NCBI GenBank assembly: GCA_023459495.1 | Contig: JAEWTL010000021.1 | Coordinates: 100,447-164,446, forward strand | DNA length: 64,000 nucleotides | Source of the DNA: Bacillota bacterium | Lineage (GTDB): Bacteria; Bacillota; Clostridia; Christensenellales; SZUA-584 | Reading direction: 5' to 3' | In this document: positions 9,177 through 18,317 of the stretch, in pieces | Layout of the letters: every line of letters begins with the position of its first letter | Position numbering within the stretch: position 1 is the stretch's first letter | The notes under the pieces: model-generated | What the model was told of the DNA's origin: nothing | Database searches by the model: none | Seen by the model: the letters and a program-made list of their open reading frames with translations, nothing else | Translations under genes and position numbers: made by a program

Positions 9177-9246
9177 TCCCGAAAAGCTAAACTTTTTGGG
9201 ATCGCGAGATCGAATAGCGCCGAAGCGATGCTCCGGCGCTATTTCA
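9177..9246 (+). terminator. Double hairpin after the SASP genes
   Basis: Two consecutive hairpins: TCCCGAAAAG / CTTTTTGGGA (9177-9186 with 9192-9201, including a G-T pair) and ATAGCGCCG / CGGCGCTAT (9214-9222 with 9234-9242, 11-nt loop) ending in TTTC. They separate the SASP genes from the his promoter, which starts at 9249. Confidence 0.65.
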
Positions 9247-9248
9247 TA

Positions 9249-9278
9249 TTGACAAATTGCACCCTCATAACGTATATT
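9249..9278 (+). promoter_or_regulatory. Sigma-A promoter of the his operon
   Basis: TTGACA (9249-9254), 18-nt spacer, TATATT (9273-9278), 44 nt before hisZ. The leader is too short for a histidine T-box, so any control by histidine is not visible here. Confidence 0.8.
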
Positions 9279-9322
9279 ATATTTAACGTGATACTATGCT
9301 AATATATTAAAAGAGGCATTTG

Positions 9323-10519
9323 ATGGAGAAATATCTAAGACAGGTACCCGAAGGGGTGGAAGACTGTACGCCGGCCGAATGCCGGATCAAACGTAACATG
9401 GAAAGCGCACTGCGAAATGCGTTTATCGCATCGGGTTTTGACGAGGTGGAAACGCCTACCTATGAATTTTATGATGTTTTCCAGAGCGGCGTAGGCGCAT
9501 ATATGCAGGAAAGCATGATCAAGTTCATGGATTCAAAGGGACGCATTCTCGTACTGCGGCCGGATATCACTGTACCCATTGCACGGCTTGCTGCCACGCG
9601 TATGGATTTAAAATCCGGTCAGCGCCTGTTTTACATCCAGAACTCATATGCTGCCGCGAAGCCTGCTATTGGCCGCGCAGGCGAATTTACCCAAGCGGGC
9701 GTGGAGCTGATTGGCGACAGCGGATGCAGCGCGGATGCTGAGGTGATCGCGCTGGCCATCAAATCACTGAAGTTATGCGGCCTTAACAACTTCGCAATCG
9801 ATCTTGGGCAGGTGCAGTATTTTAAAGGCCTGATTGCCGATATGAAGCTTGATGAGGCACAGGCCGACCGGCTGCGCCATGCGGTGGACTCCAAGGACCC
9901 CATCGCGGTTGAGGCAGCGGCCGAGGAATTGAGGCTAAGCGATGAGGCCAGGGCTCAAATCAAGGCGCTGCCGGCACTGTTTGGAGGCGCTGAGGTATTT
10001 GACAAGGCGCTTGCGCTCACGGATAATAAGGCCTGTGCGAATGCGGTAAACAACCTTCGTAATGTATATGATCTGCTAGGCGAGTATGGACTTTCTTCAA
10101 GCCTTTCGGTAGATTTTGGTATGTTGCACGACATCGCTTACTATTCCGGAATTATATTCCGTGGGATCACGCCCGGTATCGGCTTCCCGGTTGTTTCGGG
10201 CGGGCGGTACGACGAGCTGCTCGTCAAATTTGGCAGCCCTTCGCCCGCGACCGGGTTTGCACTGGGTATCAAGCGCGTGATGATCGCGATGGAGCGCCAG
10301 GGGCTTCTTAGTGCCAGCTGCGATACCTTTGCGGTGATTTCGGGTGCTGAAAAATGGAACGGTAAAGCTTATGCATACGCGGAGGCTCTGCGGACTGAGG
10401 GGAAGCGAGTTATATTCACGCCTGGTCTCAGCCGGGAAGCGGTGTGTACGCTCAAAGCGAAGAACAGTGCACAGACCGCCGTTTATTTTGAAGAGGACGA
10501 GACGATAAGCGTTTTATAA
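9323..10519 (+). CDS. hisZ: ATP phosphoribosyltransferase regulatory subunit HisZ
   Basis: HisRS-like protein without tRNA charging activity that is needed by short-form HisG for catalysis and histidine feedback. 398 residues with the class II synthetase core: motif 2-like region around QRLFYIQNSYAAAKP, GEFTQAGVELIGD, and motif 3-like TGFALGIKRVMIAM. It lacks the HisRS-specific anticodon-binding length. Start ATG at 9323 follows AAGAGG by 6 nt; a TTG directly before it is less likely. First gene of the eight-gene his operon. Confidence 0.93.
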   Translation: MEKYLRQVPEGVEDCTPAECRIKRNMESALRNAFIASGFDEVETPTYEFYDVFQSGVGAYMQESMIKFMDSKGRILVLRPDITVPIARLAATRMDLKSGQRLFYIQNSYAAAKPAIGRAGEFTQAGVELIGDSGCSADAEVIALAIKSLKLCGLNNFAIDLGQVQYFKGLIADMKLDEAQADRLRHAVDSKDPIAVEAAAEELRLSDEARAQIKALPALFGGAEVFDKALALTDNKACANAVNNLRNVYDLLGEYGLSSSLSVDFGMLHDIAYYSGIIFRGITPGIGFPVVSGGRYDELLVKFGSPSPATGFALGIKRVMIAMERQGLLSASCDTFAVISGAEKWNGKAYAYAEALRTEGKRVIFTPGLSREAVCTLKAKNSAQTAVYFEEDETISVL

Positions 10520-10529
10520 GGGGAAAGCA

Positions 10530-11165
10530 ATGATTACAATAGCGCTGGCAAAAGGCCGTCTGGCTGAAAAGACGATGGATCTGCTTGAAAAGTGCGGCAT
10601 CGAATGTAAAGAAGTATTGGCAGATACGCGCAAGCTGATATTCTATGACGAACGCAGCGATATGCGTTTCATTTTGGTAAAGCCCACCGATGTTCCGACC
10701 TATGTGGATCATGGCGTGGCGGACTTGGGCGTGGCCGGAAAGGATACGCTGATGGAAGCCGGACTTCCGCTATATGAGATGGCTGATCTGAAATTCGGGA
10801 AATGCAAACTGGCAATCGCGGGATACAGTGAGAAAAAAGATGGCTCCCTCACTTCATCGATCCTTCGTGTGGCGACCAAATATCCGGAGATCGCGCGTCG
10901 GTATTACGCGGAAAAAGGGATGTCCATTGAGTGCATTAAGCTTTCGGGCAGTGTGGAACTCGGACCTATTTTAGGGCTGTCCGACGTGATCCTCGATATC
11001 GTGGAAAGCGGGCGCACGCTGGTGGAGAATGGATTGGCAGTACTCGAAGATGTTTGCGAGGTCTCAGCCCGACTCGCGGTCAATCGTGCGAGCCTGAAGA
11101 TCAAAGCGGATGTGCTGGTGCCCCTGATAGACCGAATCCGTTTGGCAGTGGAGGAAGCGTCGTGA
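10530..11165 (+). CDS. hisG: ATP phosphoribosyltransferase, short form HisG
   Basis: First step of histidine synthesis: ATP + PRPP to phosphoribosyl-ATP. At 211 residues it is the short form that lacks the C-terminal regulatory domain, consistent with hisZ directly upstream. Visible: ALAKGRL at the N-terminus, GVADLGVAGKDTL, and ILDIVESGRTLVENGL, the PRPP-binding loop. A GGGGAAAG site precedes the ATG. It overlaps hisD by 4 nt. Confidence 0.96.
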   Translation: MITIALAKGRLAEKTMDLLEKCGIECKEVLADTRKLIFYDERSDMRFILVKPTDVPTYVDHGVADLGVAGKDTLMEAGLPLYEMADLKFGKCKLAIAGYSEKKDGSLTSSILRVATKYPEIARRYYAEKGMSIECIKLSGSVELGPILGLSDVILDIVESGRTLVENGLAVLEDVCEVSARLAVNRASLKIKADVLVPLIDRIRLAVEEAS

Positions 11166-12454
11166 AAATTTACAGCTCTAATGAAATCGAGATAGCGCTG
11201 CAGCGGTTGAAGCGCAAGGCTGAGACGGATGAAAATGTGGTGGCATCCGTCAGGCAGATATTGCGTGATGTGGAATCTAAGGGTGACAGGGCGCTGTTTG
11301 ATTATACGAAAAGGTTCGATGGGTTTGATCTGAACGAAACCAATATTCAGGTATCACAGTTTGAGATAGACGAAGCTTACGAGGCCGTATCGGATGCGTT
11401 GTTGAGTACACTGGAGAAAAGTGCGGCCAATATCCGCGCCTTCCATGAACTGCAGCAGCGGGAAAGCTATGAGCGTGCATCGGGTGGTGCAGCAACGGGC
11501 CGCCTGGTGGTCCCGGTTCAGCGGGCAGGCGTATACGTCCCGGGCGGAAAAGCTGCATACCCGTCTACTGTGCTGATGAACATCATTCCGGCGAAAATCG
11601 CGGGCGTAGAACAGATCGTGATGGTAACACCTCCCGGAAAAACAGGCAGTGTTGAGCCGTTGACGCTTGTCGCGGCGCACATGGCGGGTGCGGATATGAT
11701 ACTGAAAGTTGGCGGTGCTCAGGCAATAGCTGCGCTGGCGTATGGCACGGAAAGCGTACCTCGGGTGGATGTGATCACCGGGCCGGGAAATGCTTATGTC
11801 GCTGCTGCCAAACGCGAGGTATACGGAACGGTGGGCATCGATATGATCGCCGGACCGTCAGAGGTACTCATCATCGCGGACGGAACCGCGAACCCGGCTT
11901 ATGCAGCGGCAGACTTCCTGTCGCAGGCGGAGCACGATGAGCTTGCCGCAAGCATCTTGCTGACACCCGACCGAAAGTTTGCGGAGCTGGCAGAGGCGGA
12001 AATCGAACGGCAGCTGTCACTGCTTCCGAGGCAGGAAATCGCGGCCCAGTCTGTGCGAAGCTTTGGGACGCTAATCGTGACAAACTCGATCGATCAGGCG
12101 TTTGATGTGGCCAATTCTATCGCCCCGGAGCATCTGGAGATACTGACGGATAATCCGAAGCAGCACCTTGGCCGCGTGCGCAATGCAGGTGCGGTATTTC
12201 TGGGCGAGTACTCACCTGAGCCGCTGGGCGACTACTTTGCCGGGCCTAACCATGTGCTGCCCACTTCGGGTACAGCGCGTTTTTCTTCGGCGCTGTCGGT
12301 GGACAACTTTGTTAAAACGATCAACTACACGTATTATGATGAAAAAGCGCTTCGTAAATGTTATGATGATATCGCCCGATTTGCACATGCTGAGGGGTTG
12401 GATGCGCATAGCCGAAGCGCTACGATACGATTTGAACAGGAGGGCACGCCATGA
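11162..12454 (+). CDS. hisD: Histidinol dehydrogenase
   Basis: Two-step NAD-dependent oxidation of histidinol to histidine, zinc enzyme. The true start is GTG at 11162, overlapping the hisG stop and preceded by GGAGGA, giving 430 residues; an upstream in-frame ATG inside hisG is spurious. Motifs: GRLVVPVQRAGVYVPGG, VDVITGPGNAYVAAAKREV, IDMIAGPSEVLIIAD, and SQAEHDE with the catalytic Glu-His. Ends with a 4-nt overlap with hisB. Confidence 0.97.
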   Translation: MKIYSSNEIEIALQRLKRKAETDENVVASVRQILRDVESKGDRALFDYTKRFDGFDLNETNIQVSQFEIDEAYEAVSDALLSTLEKSAANIRAFHELQQRESYERASGGAATGRLVVPVQRAGVYVPGGKAAYPSTVLMNIIPAKIAGVEQIVMVTPPGKTGSVEPLTLVAAHMAGADMILKVGGAQAIAALAYGTESVPRVDVITGPGNAYVAAAKREVYGTVGIDMIAGPSEVLIIADGTANPAYAAADFLSQAEHDELAASILLTPDRKFAELAEAEIERQLSLLPRQEIAAQSVRSFGTLIVTNSIDQAFDVANSIAPEHLEILTDNPKQHLGRVRNAGAVFLGEYSPEPLGDYFAGPNHVLPTSGTARFSSALSVDNFVKTINYTYYDEKALRKCYDDIARFAHAEGLDAHSRSATIRFEQEGTP

Positions 12455-13035
12455 GATGCGCTGAGATACAGCGGGATACGAGTGAAACGAAGATTAAACT
12501 GTCGTTGAATATCGACGGTGAAGGCAAGCGGCAGATCAGCACGGGGATTGGCTTTTTTGACCACATGCTGGATTTGCTTGCGCGGCATGGCTTGCTGGAC
12601 CTTATACTCAACGCACAGGGCGACTTGAACGTCGATGAGCACCACACCATTGAGGACGTGGGCATCGTACTGGGTGAAGCGTTTGCGGCGGCTGTAGGCG
12701 ACAAAGCGGGCATATCGCGCTATGCCACACAGTTTGTACCGATGGATGAGACGATGGCTTTCGTCAGCCTCGATTTTTCAGGGCGGGCATATCTGCAATA
12801 TGCCGTCAACTGTCCGGATCAAACCGTCGGCAATATCCCGGTACAGCTTTTTGAGGAGTTCTTCCGCGCATTTGCGGTCAACGCCAAGCTTACGATGCAC
12901 ATCAGCGTGCTCTATGGCACAAACACGCATCACATGATCGAAGCGGTCTTTAAGGCTGTAGGCCGTGCGTTGCGGTTTGCGCTGGAGTCTGATCCATGCT
13001 GCAGCGGCATCCCCTCCACCAAAGGGGTGTTGTGA
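12451..13035 (+). CDS. hisB: Imidazoleglycerol-phosphate dehydratase
   Basis: Dehydrates imidazoleglycerol phosphate to imidazole acetol phosphate, a manganese enzyme. 194 residues, the monofunctional form without the phosphatase domain of E. coli HisB. Motifs GIGFFDHMLDLLARHG and DEHHTIEDVGI carry the two His metal clusters, repeated in THHMIEAVFKA. It overlaps hisH at the TGATG junction (hisB stop 13033-13035, hisH ATG 13035). Confidence 0.97.
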   Translation: MRCAEIQRDTSETKIKLSLNIDGEGKRQISTGIGFFDHMLDLLARHGLLDLILNAQGDLNVDEHHTIEDVGIVLGEAFAAAVGDKAGISRYATQFVPMDETMAFVSLDFSGRAYLQYAVNCPDQTVGNIPVQLFEEFFRAFAVNAKLTMHISVLYGTNTHHMIEAVFKAVGRALRFALESDPCCSGIPSTKGVL

Positions 13036-13628
13036 TGATCGCTATTGCAGATTACGGCATGGGGAACCTTCGGAGCGTACAGAAAGCGTTTGAATACCTT
13101 GGCTTTGAAGCGGTCGTTACGGACGACGTGAAGCGTTTTGCAGATGCTTCCCACGTCGTGCTGCCCGGCGTGGGGGCGTTTGCCGATGCCGCAAAAAACC
13201 TCATCAATTCTGGCCTGTGGCAGGTGATGCTGGATGAGGTGGGCAAGGGCAAGCCGTTTCTGGGTATCTGTTTGGGTATGCAGCTGCTTTTTGAGCGCAG
13301 CTTTGAAAACGGTGTTACAGAAGGGCTGAAGCTCGTATCGGGCGAGGTTGTGCCGTTTCAGGTAGAAAAATTAAAGGTGCCGCATATGGGATGGAACGAT
13401 CTGGCCGTTCGGGATAATCCGCTGATCACAGGCTCGCCGTATGTGTACTTTGTCCACTCTTTCCATGCAGCCAGCGTTCCGGATAAGAATATTATTGCGG
13501 AAGCGGACTATGGATACCGTTTTACTGCTGCAGTACAAAAGGATAATGTTTTCGGCTTTCAGTTCCACCCTGAGAAAAGCGGCGAGGCCGGGCTGGCGAT
13601 GCTGAAAAAGTTTGGGGAGTTTTCATGA
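13035..13628 (+). CDS. hisH: Imidazole glycerol phosphate synthase, glutaminase subunit HisH
   Basis: Class I glutamine amidotransferase that feeds ammonia to HisF. 197 residues from ATG at 13035, chosen because AAAGGGG lies 7 nt upstream; the longer frame into hisB is spurious. Triad: Cys in GICLGMQLLFE, His and Glu in FQFHPEKSG. N-terminal IADYGMGNLRSV is typical. Overlaps hisA by 4 nt. Confidence 0.97.
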   Translation: MIAIADYGMGNLRSVQKAFEYLGFEAVVTDDVKRFADASHVVLPGVGAFADAAKNLINSGLWQVMLDEVGKGKPFLGICLGMQLLFERSFENGVTEGLKLVSGEVVPFQVEKLKVPHMGWNDLAVRDNPLITGSPYVYFVHSFHAASVPDKNIIAEADYGYRFTAAVQKDNVFGFQFHPEKSGEAGLAMLKKFGEFS

Positions 13629-14344
13629 AAATCTATCCGGCAATCGACTTAAAGGGCGGAGTTTGTGTACGCCTGAAGATGGGGGATATGGCGCAGGCCA
13701 CCGAATACGGCGACCCTGCGGAGGTTGCGTTGCGCTGGCAGAAGTCTGGCGCAGAGTATCTGCATGTTGTGGACCTCGACGCGGCTTTTGCAGGAGAGTT
13801 TGTCAACCGTGATGCTGTGATGAGTATCATCCGTGCAGTGAAAATCCCGGTTCAGCTGGGAGGCGGGGTGCGCAGCATGGCGGACATCAAGGAGAGACTG
13901 GCCTTGGGTGTTGCGCGCGTGATTATCGGCACGGCGGCGCTCGAAGCTCCTGAGCTGGTTGCGCAGTCTGCACTGAAGTATCCGGGGAGTATCGTCGTGG
14001 GAATAGATGCCAAGGATGGCCGCGTGGCCACGCGGGGGTGGGCGGAGCAAACAAAAGTGAGCCCGGTGCTGCTCGCTCAGGAGATGAAGATACGTGGCAT
14101 CCGTACAATCATCTATACCGATATCAGCCGCGACGGAATGCTGACTGGTCCCAACATACCCTCGATGCAGGCCATGGTTGAACAAACGGGGCTGGAGATC
14201 ATCGCGTCAGGTGGGATGAGCCAGCTGGATGATGTGAAGCACGTCGCACAGGCTGGTGCAGCCGGAGTCATCATCGGCAGGGCATTGTACACCAACGATA
14301 TTGATCTGGCCGAGGCAATTCGGTTGGGGGTGGAAGCATGCTGA
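13625..14344 (+). CDS. hisA: ProFAR isomerase HisA
   Basis: Amadori isomerase converting ProFAR to PRFAR. 239-residue half-barrel repeat: [14 protein letters not shown] with the catalytic Asp, [39 protein letters not shown] with the second catalytic Asp, and IIASGGMS. Overlaps hisF by 7 nt. Confidence 0.97.
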   Translation: MKIYPAIDLKGGVCVRLKMGDMAQATEYGDPAEVALRWQKSGAEYLHVVDLDAAFAGEFVNRDAVMSIIRAVKIPVQLGGGVRSMADIKERLALGVARVIIGTAALEAPELVAQSALKYPGSIVVGIDAKDGRVATRGWAEQTKVSPVLLAQEMKIRGIRTIIYTDISRDGMLTGPNIPSMQAMVEQTGLEIIASGGMSQLDDVKHVAQAGAAGVIIGRALYTNDIDLAEAIRLGVEAC

Positions 14345-15102
14345 CTAAGAGGATCATACCATGCCTCGATGTACACGCGGGGCGCGTGGTCAAAGGCGTA
14401 AATTTCGTCAACATACGCGATGCAGGCGACCCGGTTGAACTGGCTAAAATGTTTAATATTGCGGGTGCGGATGAGCTGTTGTTTCTCGATATCACCGCCT
14501 CTTCTGACCAGCGTGGCATCATGGCCGACGTCGTGGCTCGTACAGCGGAGGAAGTTTTTATTCCGCTCACCGTGGGCGGAGGTATTCGGACGGTTGAAGA
14601 CTTCCGGGAAATGCTGAAGCGCGGTGCGGATAAGATATCAGTTAATTCCGCCGCAGTTAAGACCCCTGCACTAATGTCAGAGGCCGCCGAGAAGTTTGGC
14701 AGCCAATGTGTGGTTTGTGCGATCGACGCGAAGAAACGCGAAAAGGGCGAAGGCTGGGAGGTCTACGTCCATGGCGGCCGCATCAACACTGGAATCGATC
14801 TTCTCGAATGGGCGGAGGAAGTGCAGCGGCGCGGTGCTGGCGAGATATTGCTCACTAGCATGGATACGGACGGCACCAAGGACGGCTACGATATCGCAAT
14901 GACCCGCGCGGTATCGGGCATCGTGCGCATTCCGGTGATTGCTTCGGGAGGCGCAGGAAAGCTGGAACATTTGAAGAACGTCATCGAAGAGGCTAATGCC
15001 GATGCGGTGCTTGTCGCTTCTATATTCCATTATGGCGAATATACCGTGGGCGACGTAAAGAAGTATCTGAATGCCGAGAATGTACCGGTACGGCTGAATT
15101 GA
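14338..15102 (+). CDS. hisF: Imidazole glycerol phosphate synthase, cyclase subunit HisF
   Basis: Condenses PRFAR with ammonia from HisH to imidazole glycerol phosphate and AICAR. 254 residues: [19 protein letters not shown] with catalytic Asp, [31 protein letters not shown], and [15 protein letters not shown] with the second Asp. Paralogous to HisA directly upstream. Confidence 0.97.
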   Translation: MLTKRIIPCLDVHAGRVVKGVNFVNIRDAGDPVELAKMFNIAGADELLFLDITASSDQRGIMADVVARTAEEVFIPLTVGGGIRTVEDFREMLKRGADKISVNSAAVKTPALMSEAAEKFGSQCVVCAIDAKKREKGEGWEVYVHGGRINTGIDLLEWAEEVQRRGAGEILLTSMDTDGTKDGYDIAMTRAVSGIVRIPVIASGGAGKLEHLKNVIEEANADAVLVASIFHYGEYTVGDVKKYLNAENVPVRLN

Positions 15103-15113
15103 CAGGAGGAGAT

Positions 15114-15731
15114 ATGGACATCAACGATGTAAAGTTTGACGAAAAAGGCCTTGTGCCCGTGGTGGTACAGGATATTAAAACCAACGCGGTGCTTATGGTG
15201 GCATATATGAACCGCGAAGCACTGGATAAGACGCTTGAGACGGGGAACATGACATATTATTCGCGCAGCCGGGCGCAGCTCTGGCGCAAAGGGGAGACCT
15301 CAGGCCATTATCAGACGTTGCGGGAACTCAAAATCGACTGCGACGGGGATACCCTGCTTGCGCTGGTGTCTCAGGAGGGCCCTGCGTGCCATACGGGGCG
15401 ATATTCCTGCTTCTATGAGTCTTTATATGGGCAAAGCGATTACACGGGCGGATATGGCATTATCGACGAGCTGTTCAGCGTGATCAGCGACAGAAAGCAG
15501 AACCCCAAGGAAGGTTCGTATACCAACTATCTTTTCGACAAGGGTATCGACAAGATACTGAAAAAGGTGGGAGAGGAAAGCGCTGAAGTCATCATCGCGG
15601 CTAAAAACGATGCGCCGGATGAAATCCGTTATGAAAGCGCAGATCTGATCTACCATTTGCTTGTCATGTTGTGTGACCGGGGGTTGACCCCTGGAGAGGT
15701 ATTCGCCGCACTCGAAAAGCGGCGCAAATAA
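15114..15731 (+). CDS. hisIE: Bifunctional phosphoribosyl-AMP cyclohydrolase / phosphoribosyl-ATP pyrophosphatase
   Basis: Steps 2 and 3 of histidine synthesis in one protein. 205 residues; start ATG at 15114 after AGGAGGA, 11 nt past hisF. N-terminal HisI part has WRKGETSGHYQ, DCDGD and GPACHTGRYSCF with the zinc and magnesium ligands. C-terminal HisE part starts near residue 115 with the EESAEVIIAAKND helix. Last gene of the operon, before a strong terminator. hisC and a histidinol-phosphate phosphatase must be elsewhere. Confidence 0.96.
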   Translation: MDINDVKFDEKGLVPVVVQDIKTNAVLMVAYMNREALDKTLETGNMTYYSRSRAQLWRKGETSGHYQTLRELKIDCDGDTLLALVSQEGPACHTGRYSCFYESLYGQSDYTGGYGIIDELFSVISDRKQNPKEGSYTNYLFDKGIDKILKKVGEESAEVIIAAKNDAPDEIRYESADLIYHLLVMLCDRGLTPGEVFAALEKRRK

Positions 15732-15751
15732 TCAATAATTAAATATCACTG

Positions 15752-15783
15752 AAGGCTTTGTGGTTTATCTACAAAGCCTTTTT
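15752..15783 (+). terminator. Intrinsic terminator of the his operon
   Basis: Perfect 10-bp stem AAGGCTTTGT / ACAAAGCCTT with a 9-nt loop followed by TTT, 20 nt after hisIE. Confidence 0.9.
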
Positions 15784-15843
15784 GCTAACTTACAAATACT
15801 TAACCTCACTACAATCATTAAGATGGTATGTAAATTCATGTTA

Positions 15844-15852
15844 TGGTATAAT
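15844..15852 (+). promoter_or_regulatory. Extended -10 promoter of the ABC exporter
   Basis: TGGTATAAT (TGn plus TATAAT) 37 nt before the ATPase start. The -35 region is poor, which fits an extended -10 promoter. Confidence 0.65.
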
Positions 15853-15889
15853 TTTCGAGGTATATTTTTTTGATATTAAGGAGGCACCT

Positions 15890-16816
15890 TTGACAAAATC
15901 GATTGAAGTAAAGGGGCTTATCAAGAAGTATGGCGATGTGCTGGCGGTTGACGGGATTTCGTTTGATGTAGACGAAGGCACACTGTTCGCCTTTCTTGGC
16001 CCGAATGGTGCAGGGAAATCGAGTACGATCAATGCGATCTGCACCACAACAGAGATTACGGGTGGAGAAATTACAGTAGCCGGATACGACGCGGCTACGG
16101 AAGGGGCGCAGGTGCGTACCTGCATCGGTACGGTATTTCAGGAGTCGGTGCTCGATGATCTTCTGACCGTACGCGAAAATCTTGTTGTACGTGCGTCGCT
16201 CTATGGATTGTCTGCCGCGAAGATTCAGGAACGTATCAAAGAGGTTGCGGACGCGGTATCTATAACGGATATTCTGGACAGGCGGTACGGTAAACTTTCA
16301 GGTGGCCAGAGACGCCGTGCTGATATGGCCCGTGGTCTTGTGCATCGGCCAAAGATACTCTTTCTCGATGAACCGACCACAGGACTTGATCCGCAGACTA
16401 GACTTCGGGTATGGGATACGGTCACAAAACTGCAGAAGAAAACGGGCATGACCGTGTTTATGACAACGCATTACATGGAAGAAGCGGCTGGTGCCGATCA
16501 GGTAGCCATTATCGACAAGGGCCGCATTGCGGCGTCGGGTACTCCCGAGGAGCTTAGGTTGAACTACAGCAGCGACTATTTAAAAATACAGCCTAAAAAC
16601 ATGGATTCATTTCTTCAATTGCTTCGCAGCATGAATGTCAAGTTTAATGTCGATAGAGAGCTTATCGTAATCAAGCAGAATTCGAGTATGGATGCGCTGA
16701 CGCTGCTGAAAAAAGTTGAGCCGGAAGTCGCGCAGTTTGAAGTGGTCCGGGGGAATATGGACGATGTGTTCATGGCGGTAACCGGGCATGCGATCCGGGA
16801 AGGAGGAGAGTCATGA
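15890..16816 (+). CDS. ABC transporter ATP-binding protein (DrrA/ABC-2 type)
   Basis: Cytoplasmic ATPase of an ABC-2 exporter. The start is TTG at 15890 with AAGGAGG 5 nt upstream, giving 308 residues; an open frame from 15758 runs back through the his terminator and is not coding. Walker A GPNGAGKSS, Q-loop FQES, signature LSGGQRRRADMA, Walker B LFLDEPTTGLD, and H-loop TTHYMEEA are all present, so it should be active. The extended C-terminal domain resembles the daunorubicin-resistance DrrA group. The substrate cannot be told from sequence. Overlaps the permease by 4 nt. Confidence 0.93.
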   Translation: MTKSIEVKGLIKKYGDVLAVDGISFDVDEGTLFAFLGPNGAGKSSTINAICTTTEITGGEITVAGYDAATEGAQVRTCIGTVFQESVLDDLLTVRENLVVRASLYGLSAAKIQERIKEVADAVSITDILDRRYGKLSGGQRRRADMARGLVHRPKILFLDEPTTGLDPQTRLRVWDTVTKLQKKTGMTVFMTTHYMEEAAGADQVAIIDKGRIAASGTPEELRLNYSSDYLKIQPKNMDSFLQLLRSMNVKFNVDRELIVIKQNSSMDALTLLKKVEPEVAQFEVVRGNMDDVFMAVTGHAIREGGES

Positions 16817-17700
16817 GCACAGTTTGGGGTGTAACGGGCAGAAACCTGAAGCTGTTTTTCCGAGACAGGGCCTCGGTATTCTTTTCGCTGCTTTCCGTTA
16901 TCATCATTATCGGTCTGTACGCTCTGTTCCTGGGGGATATTCAGGTCCAGAACCTGCAGGATGCATCCGGACAGATACTGCCGGGTGCTGAGTGGCTGAC
17001 TAACGCATGGATCCTTGCGGGTATCCTTGCGGTGAGCACTGTTACGGTGAGCTTGGGCGCTTATGGCACGATGGTGGATGATGTACATGGCGGACAGATC
17101 AAAGACTTCTTTGTTTCACCGATCCGCCGGTCGCAGCTCGTTGCTGGCTATATGATATCTTCTGCGCTGATCTCCTTTATCATGAATATCGTTGCATTCG
17201 TTATATCGGAAGCCTATATTGCGGTATCCGGCGGCGAGTTGCTTTCCCTGCTGCAGATGTTTGAAACGCTGGGTATCCTCTGCCTGTCGATATTTTCGTT
17301 CTCTTCACTGGTATGCTTCGTTACCAGCTATGTGAAGAGCCCACGCGCTTACGGTACGCTTAGCACCATTGTGGGTACAATGATCGGTTTTGTGACCGGC
17401 ATCTATGTTCCCGTTGGCGTATTGCCGGAAGCGGTTGTAACAGTGATGAAAGGCATACCGTTTACGTATTGTGCTTTATGGTTGAGGCAGATATTTACCG
17501 AAGCACCGTTGCAGACTGCCTTTGCAGGCGTTCCAGCTGAGTATGTAAAGAACTATACTGACATGTACGGCATAACGCTTTATTTTGGAGATACGCCTGT
17601 CACCCCGTGGATGATGGCGCTTATCATTGCGGGAACGGGTATTCTGTTCTTCGCGCTTTCGATATGGCGGCTGTCAAAGCGCTCATGGATCGTGAAATAA
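16813..17700 (+). CDS. ABC-2 type transporter permease
   Basis: Membrane partner of the preceding ATPase, 295 residues with about six hydrophobic helices: one after the basic RNLKLFFRDRA head, then clusters near 60-80, 105-135, 140-170, 180-205 and 265-285. The region PIRRSQLVAGYM between helices 2 and 3 matches the coupling region of ABC-2 permeases. GGAGGAG precedes the start. The pair forms a two-gene unit ended by the terminator at 17708. Confidence 0.9.
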   Translation: MSTVWGVTGRNLKLFFRDRASVFFSLLSVIIIIGLYALFLGDIQVQNLQDASGQILPGAEWLTNAWILAGILAVSTVTVSLGAYGTMVDDVHGGQIKDFFVSPIRRSQLVAGYMISSALISFIMNIVAFVISEAYIAVSGGELLSLLQMFETLGILCLSIFSFSSLVCFVTSYVKSPRAYGTLSTIVGTMIGFVTGIYVPVGVLPEAVVTVMKGIPFTYCALWLRQIFTEAPLQTAFAGVPAEYVKNYTDMYGITLYFGDTPVTPWMMALIIAGTGILFFALSIWRLSKRSWIVK

Positions 17701-17707
17701 CAGTAGA

Positions 17708-17735
17708 GGGAAGAGGTGCAGACCTCTTCCCTTTT
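17708..17735 (+). terminator. Intrinsic terminator of the ABC exporter operon
   Basis: 10-bp perfect stem GGGAAGAGGT / ACCTCTTCCC with a 4-nt loop, then TTTT, 7 nt after the permease stop. Confidence 0.92.
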
Positions 17736-17844
17736 ATAACCATTTGCTTTTCAATAAATCATTAATAAAGCCAGTTAGACAGTGGATTCGGAAGCAAACG
17801 GAAGATAAAAGATAAAGAATTCGATTAAATCCATGCTGTCGTTT

Positions 17845-17874
17845 TTGACACGGCATGCTTCACTATTATACAAT
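17845..17874 (+). promoter_or_regulatory. Promoter of the tRNA cluster
   Basis: TTGACA (17845-17850) followed by TATACA (spacer 16) or TACAAT (spacer 18), about 38 nt before tRNA-Val. Confidence 0.7.
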
Positions 17875-17911
17875 ATCGCAGCGTTCTTCTTTGGAAACAC
17901 GGCTACGTTTT

Positions 17912-17987
17912 GGGAGCATAGCTCAGCTGGGAGAGCACCTGCCTTACAAGCAGGGGGTCATTGGTTCGAGCCCAATTGTTCCCACCA
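17912..17987 (+). tRNA. tRNA-Val (anticodon UAC)
   Basis: Full cloverleaf: acceptor GGGAGCA / TGTTCCC, D arm GCTC-AGCTGGGA-GAGC, anticodon stem CCTGC / GCAGG with loop CTTACAA (anticodon TAC), T loop TTCGAGC, encoded CCA. First of four tRNA genes. Confidence 0.97.
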
Positions 17988-18057
17988 TTGCCCAGTGAAA
18001 TTGCGGATTTCACGTTGCCAAAGGCGCACTGATATGCTACAATATCCAGTGCAACGC

Positions 18058-18132
18058 GCGGGAGTGACTCAGTGGTAGAGTGCGACCTTGCCAAGGTCGA
18101 AGTCGCGGGTTCGAATCCCGTCTTCCGCTCCA
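18058..18132 (+). tRNA. tRNA-Gly (anticodon GCC)
   Basis: Acceptor GCGGGAG / CTTCCGC, anticodon stem CGACC / GGTCG with loop TTGCCAA (anticodon GCC), T arm GCGGG-TTCGAAT-CCCGT, encoded CCA. Confidence 0.97.
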
Positions 18133-18198
18133 ATGCGATATCTTTCGTAGATCTTCGGCATATAGATATCTATGTGCCGAGATTTATGTAAAGGATAT

Positions 18199-18273
18199 GG
18201 CGCCATAGCCAAGTGGTAAGGCACGGGTCTGCAAAACCCTTATGCCCCGGTTCAAATCCGGGTGGCGCCTCCA
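18199..18273 (+). tRNA. tRNA-Cys (anticodon GCA)
   Basis: Acceptor GGCGCCA / TGGCGCC, anticodon loop CTGCAAA (anticodon GCA) between GGGT and ACCC, T arm CCCGG-TTCAAAT-CCGGG, encoded CCA. Confidence 0.96.
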
Positions 18274-18317
18274 ATTTATAACCCGATGAGCGATCGCTTT
18301 TCGGGGCTCGAAATTAA

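Noticed and set aside
9166..9322. His T-box leader before hisZ
   Set aside because: Only about 40 nt separate the promoter from the start codon and no T-box sequence is present.
15758..15889. Upstream extension of the ABC ATPase frame
   Set aside because: It runs through the his terminator and its promoter; AAGGAGG sits 5 nt before TTG 15890.
17833..18133. Open frames across the tRNA genes on both strands
   Set aside because: They coincide with tRNA-Val and tRNA-Gly and have no ribosome site.
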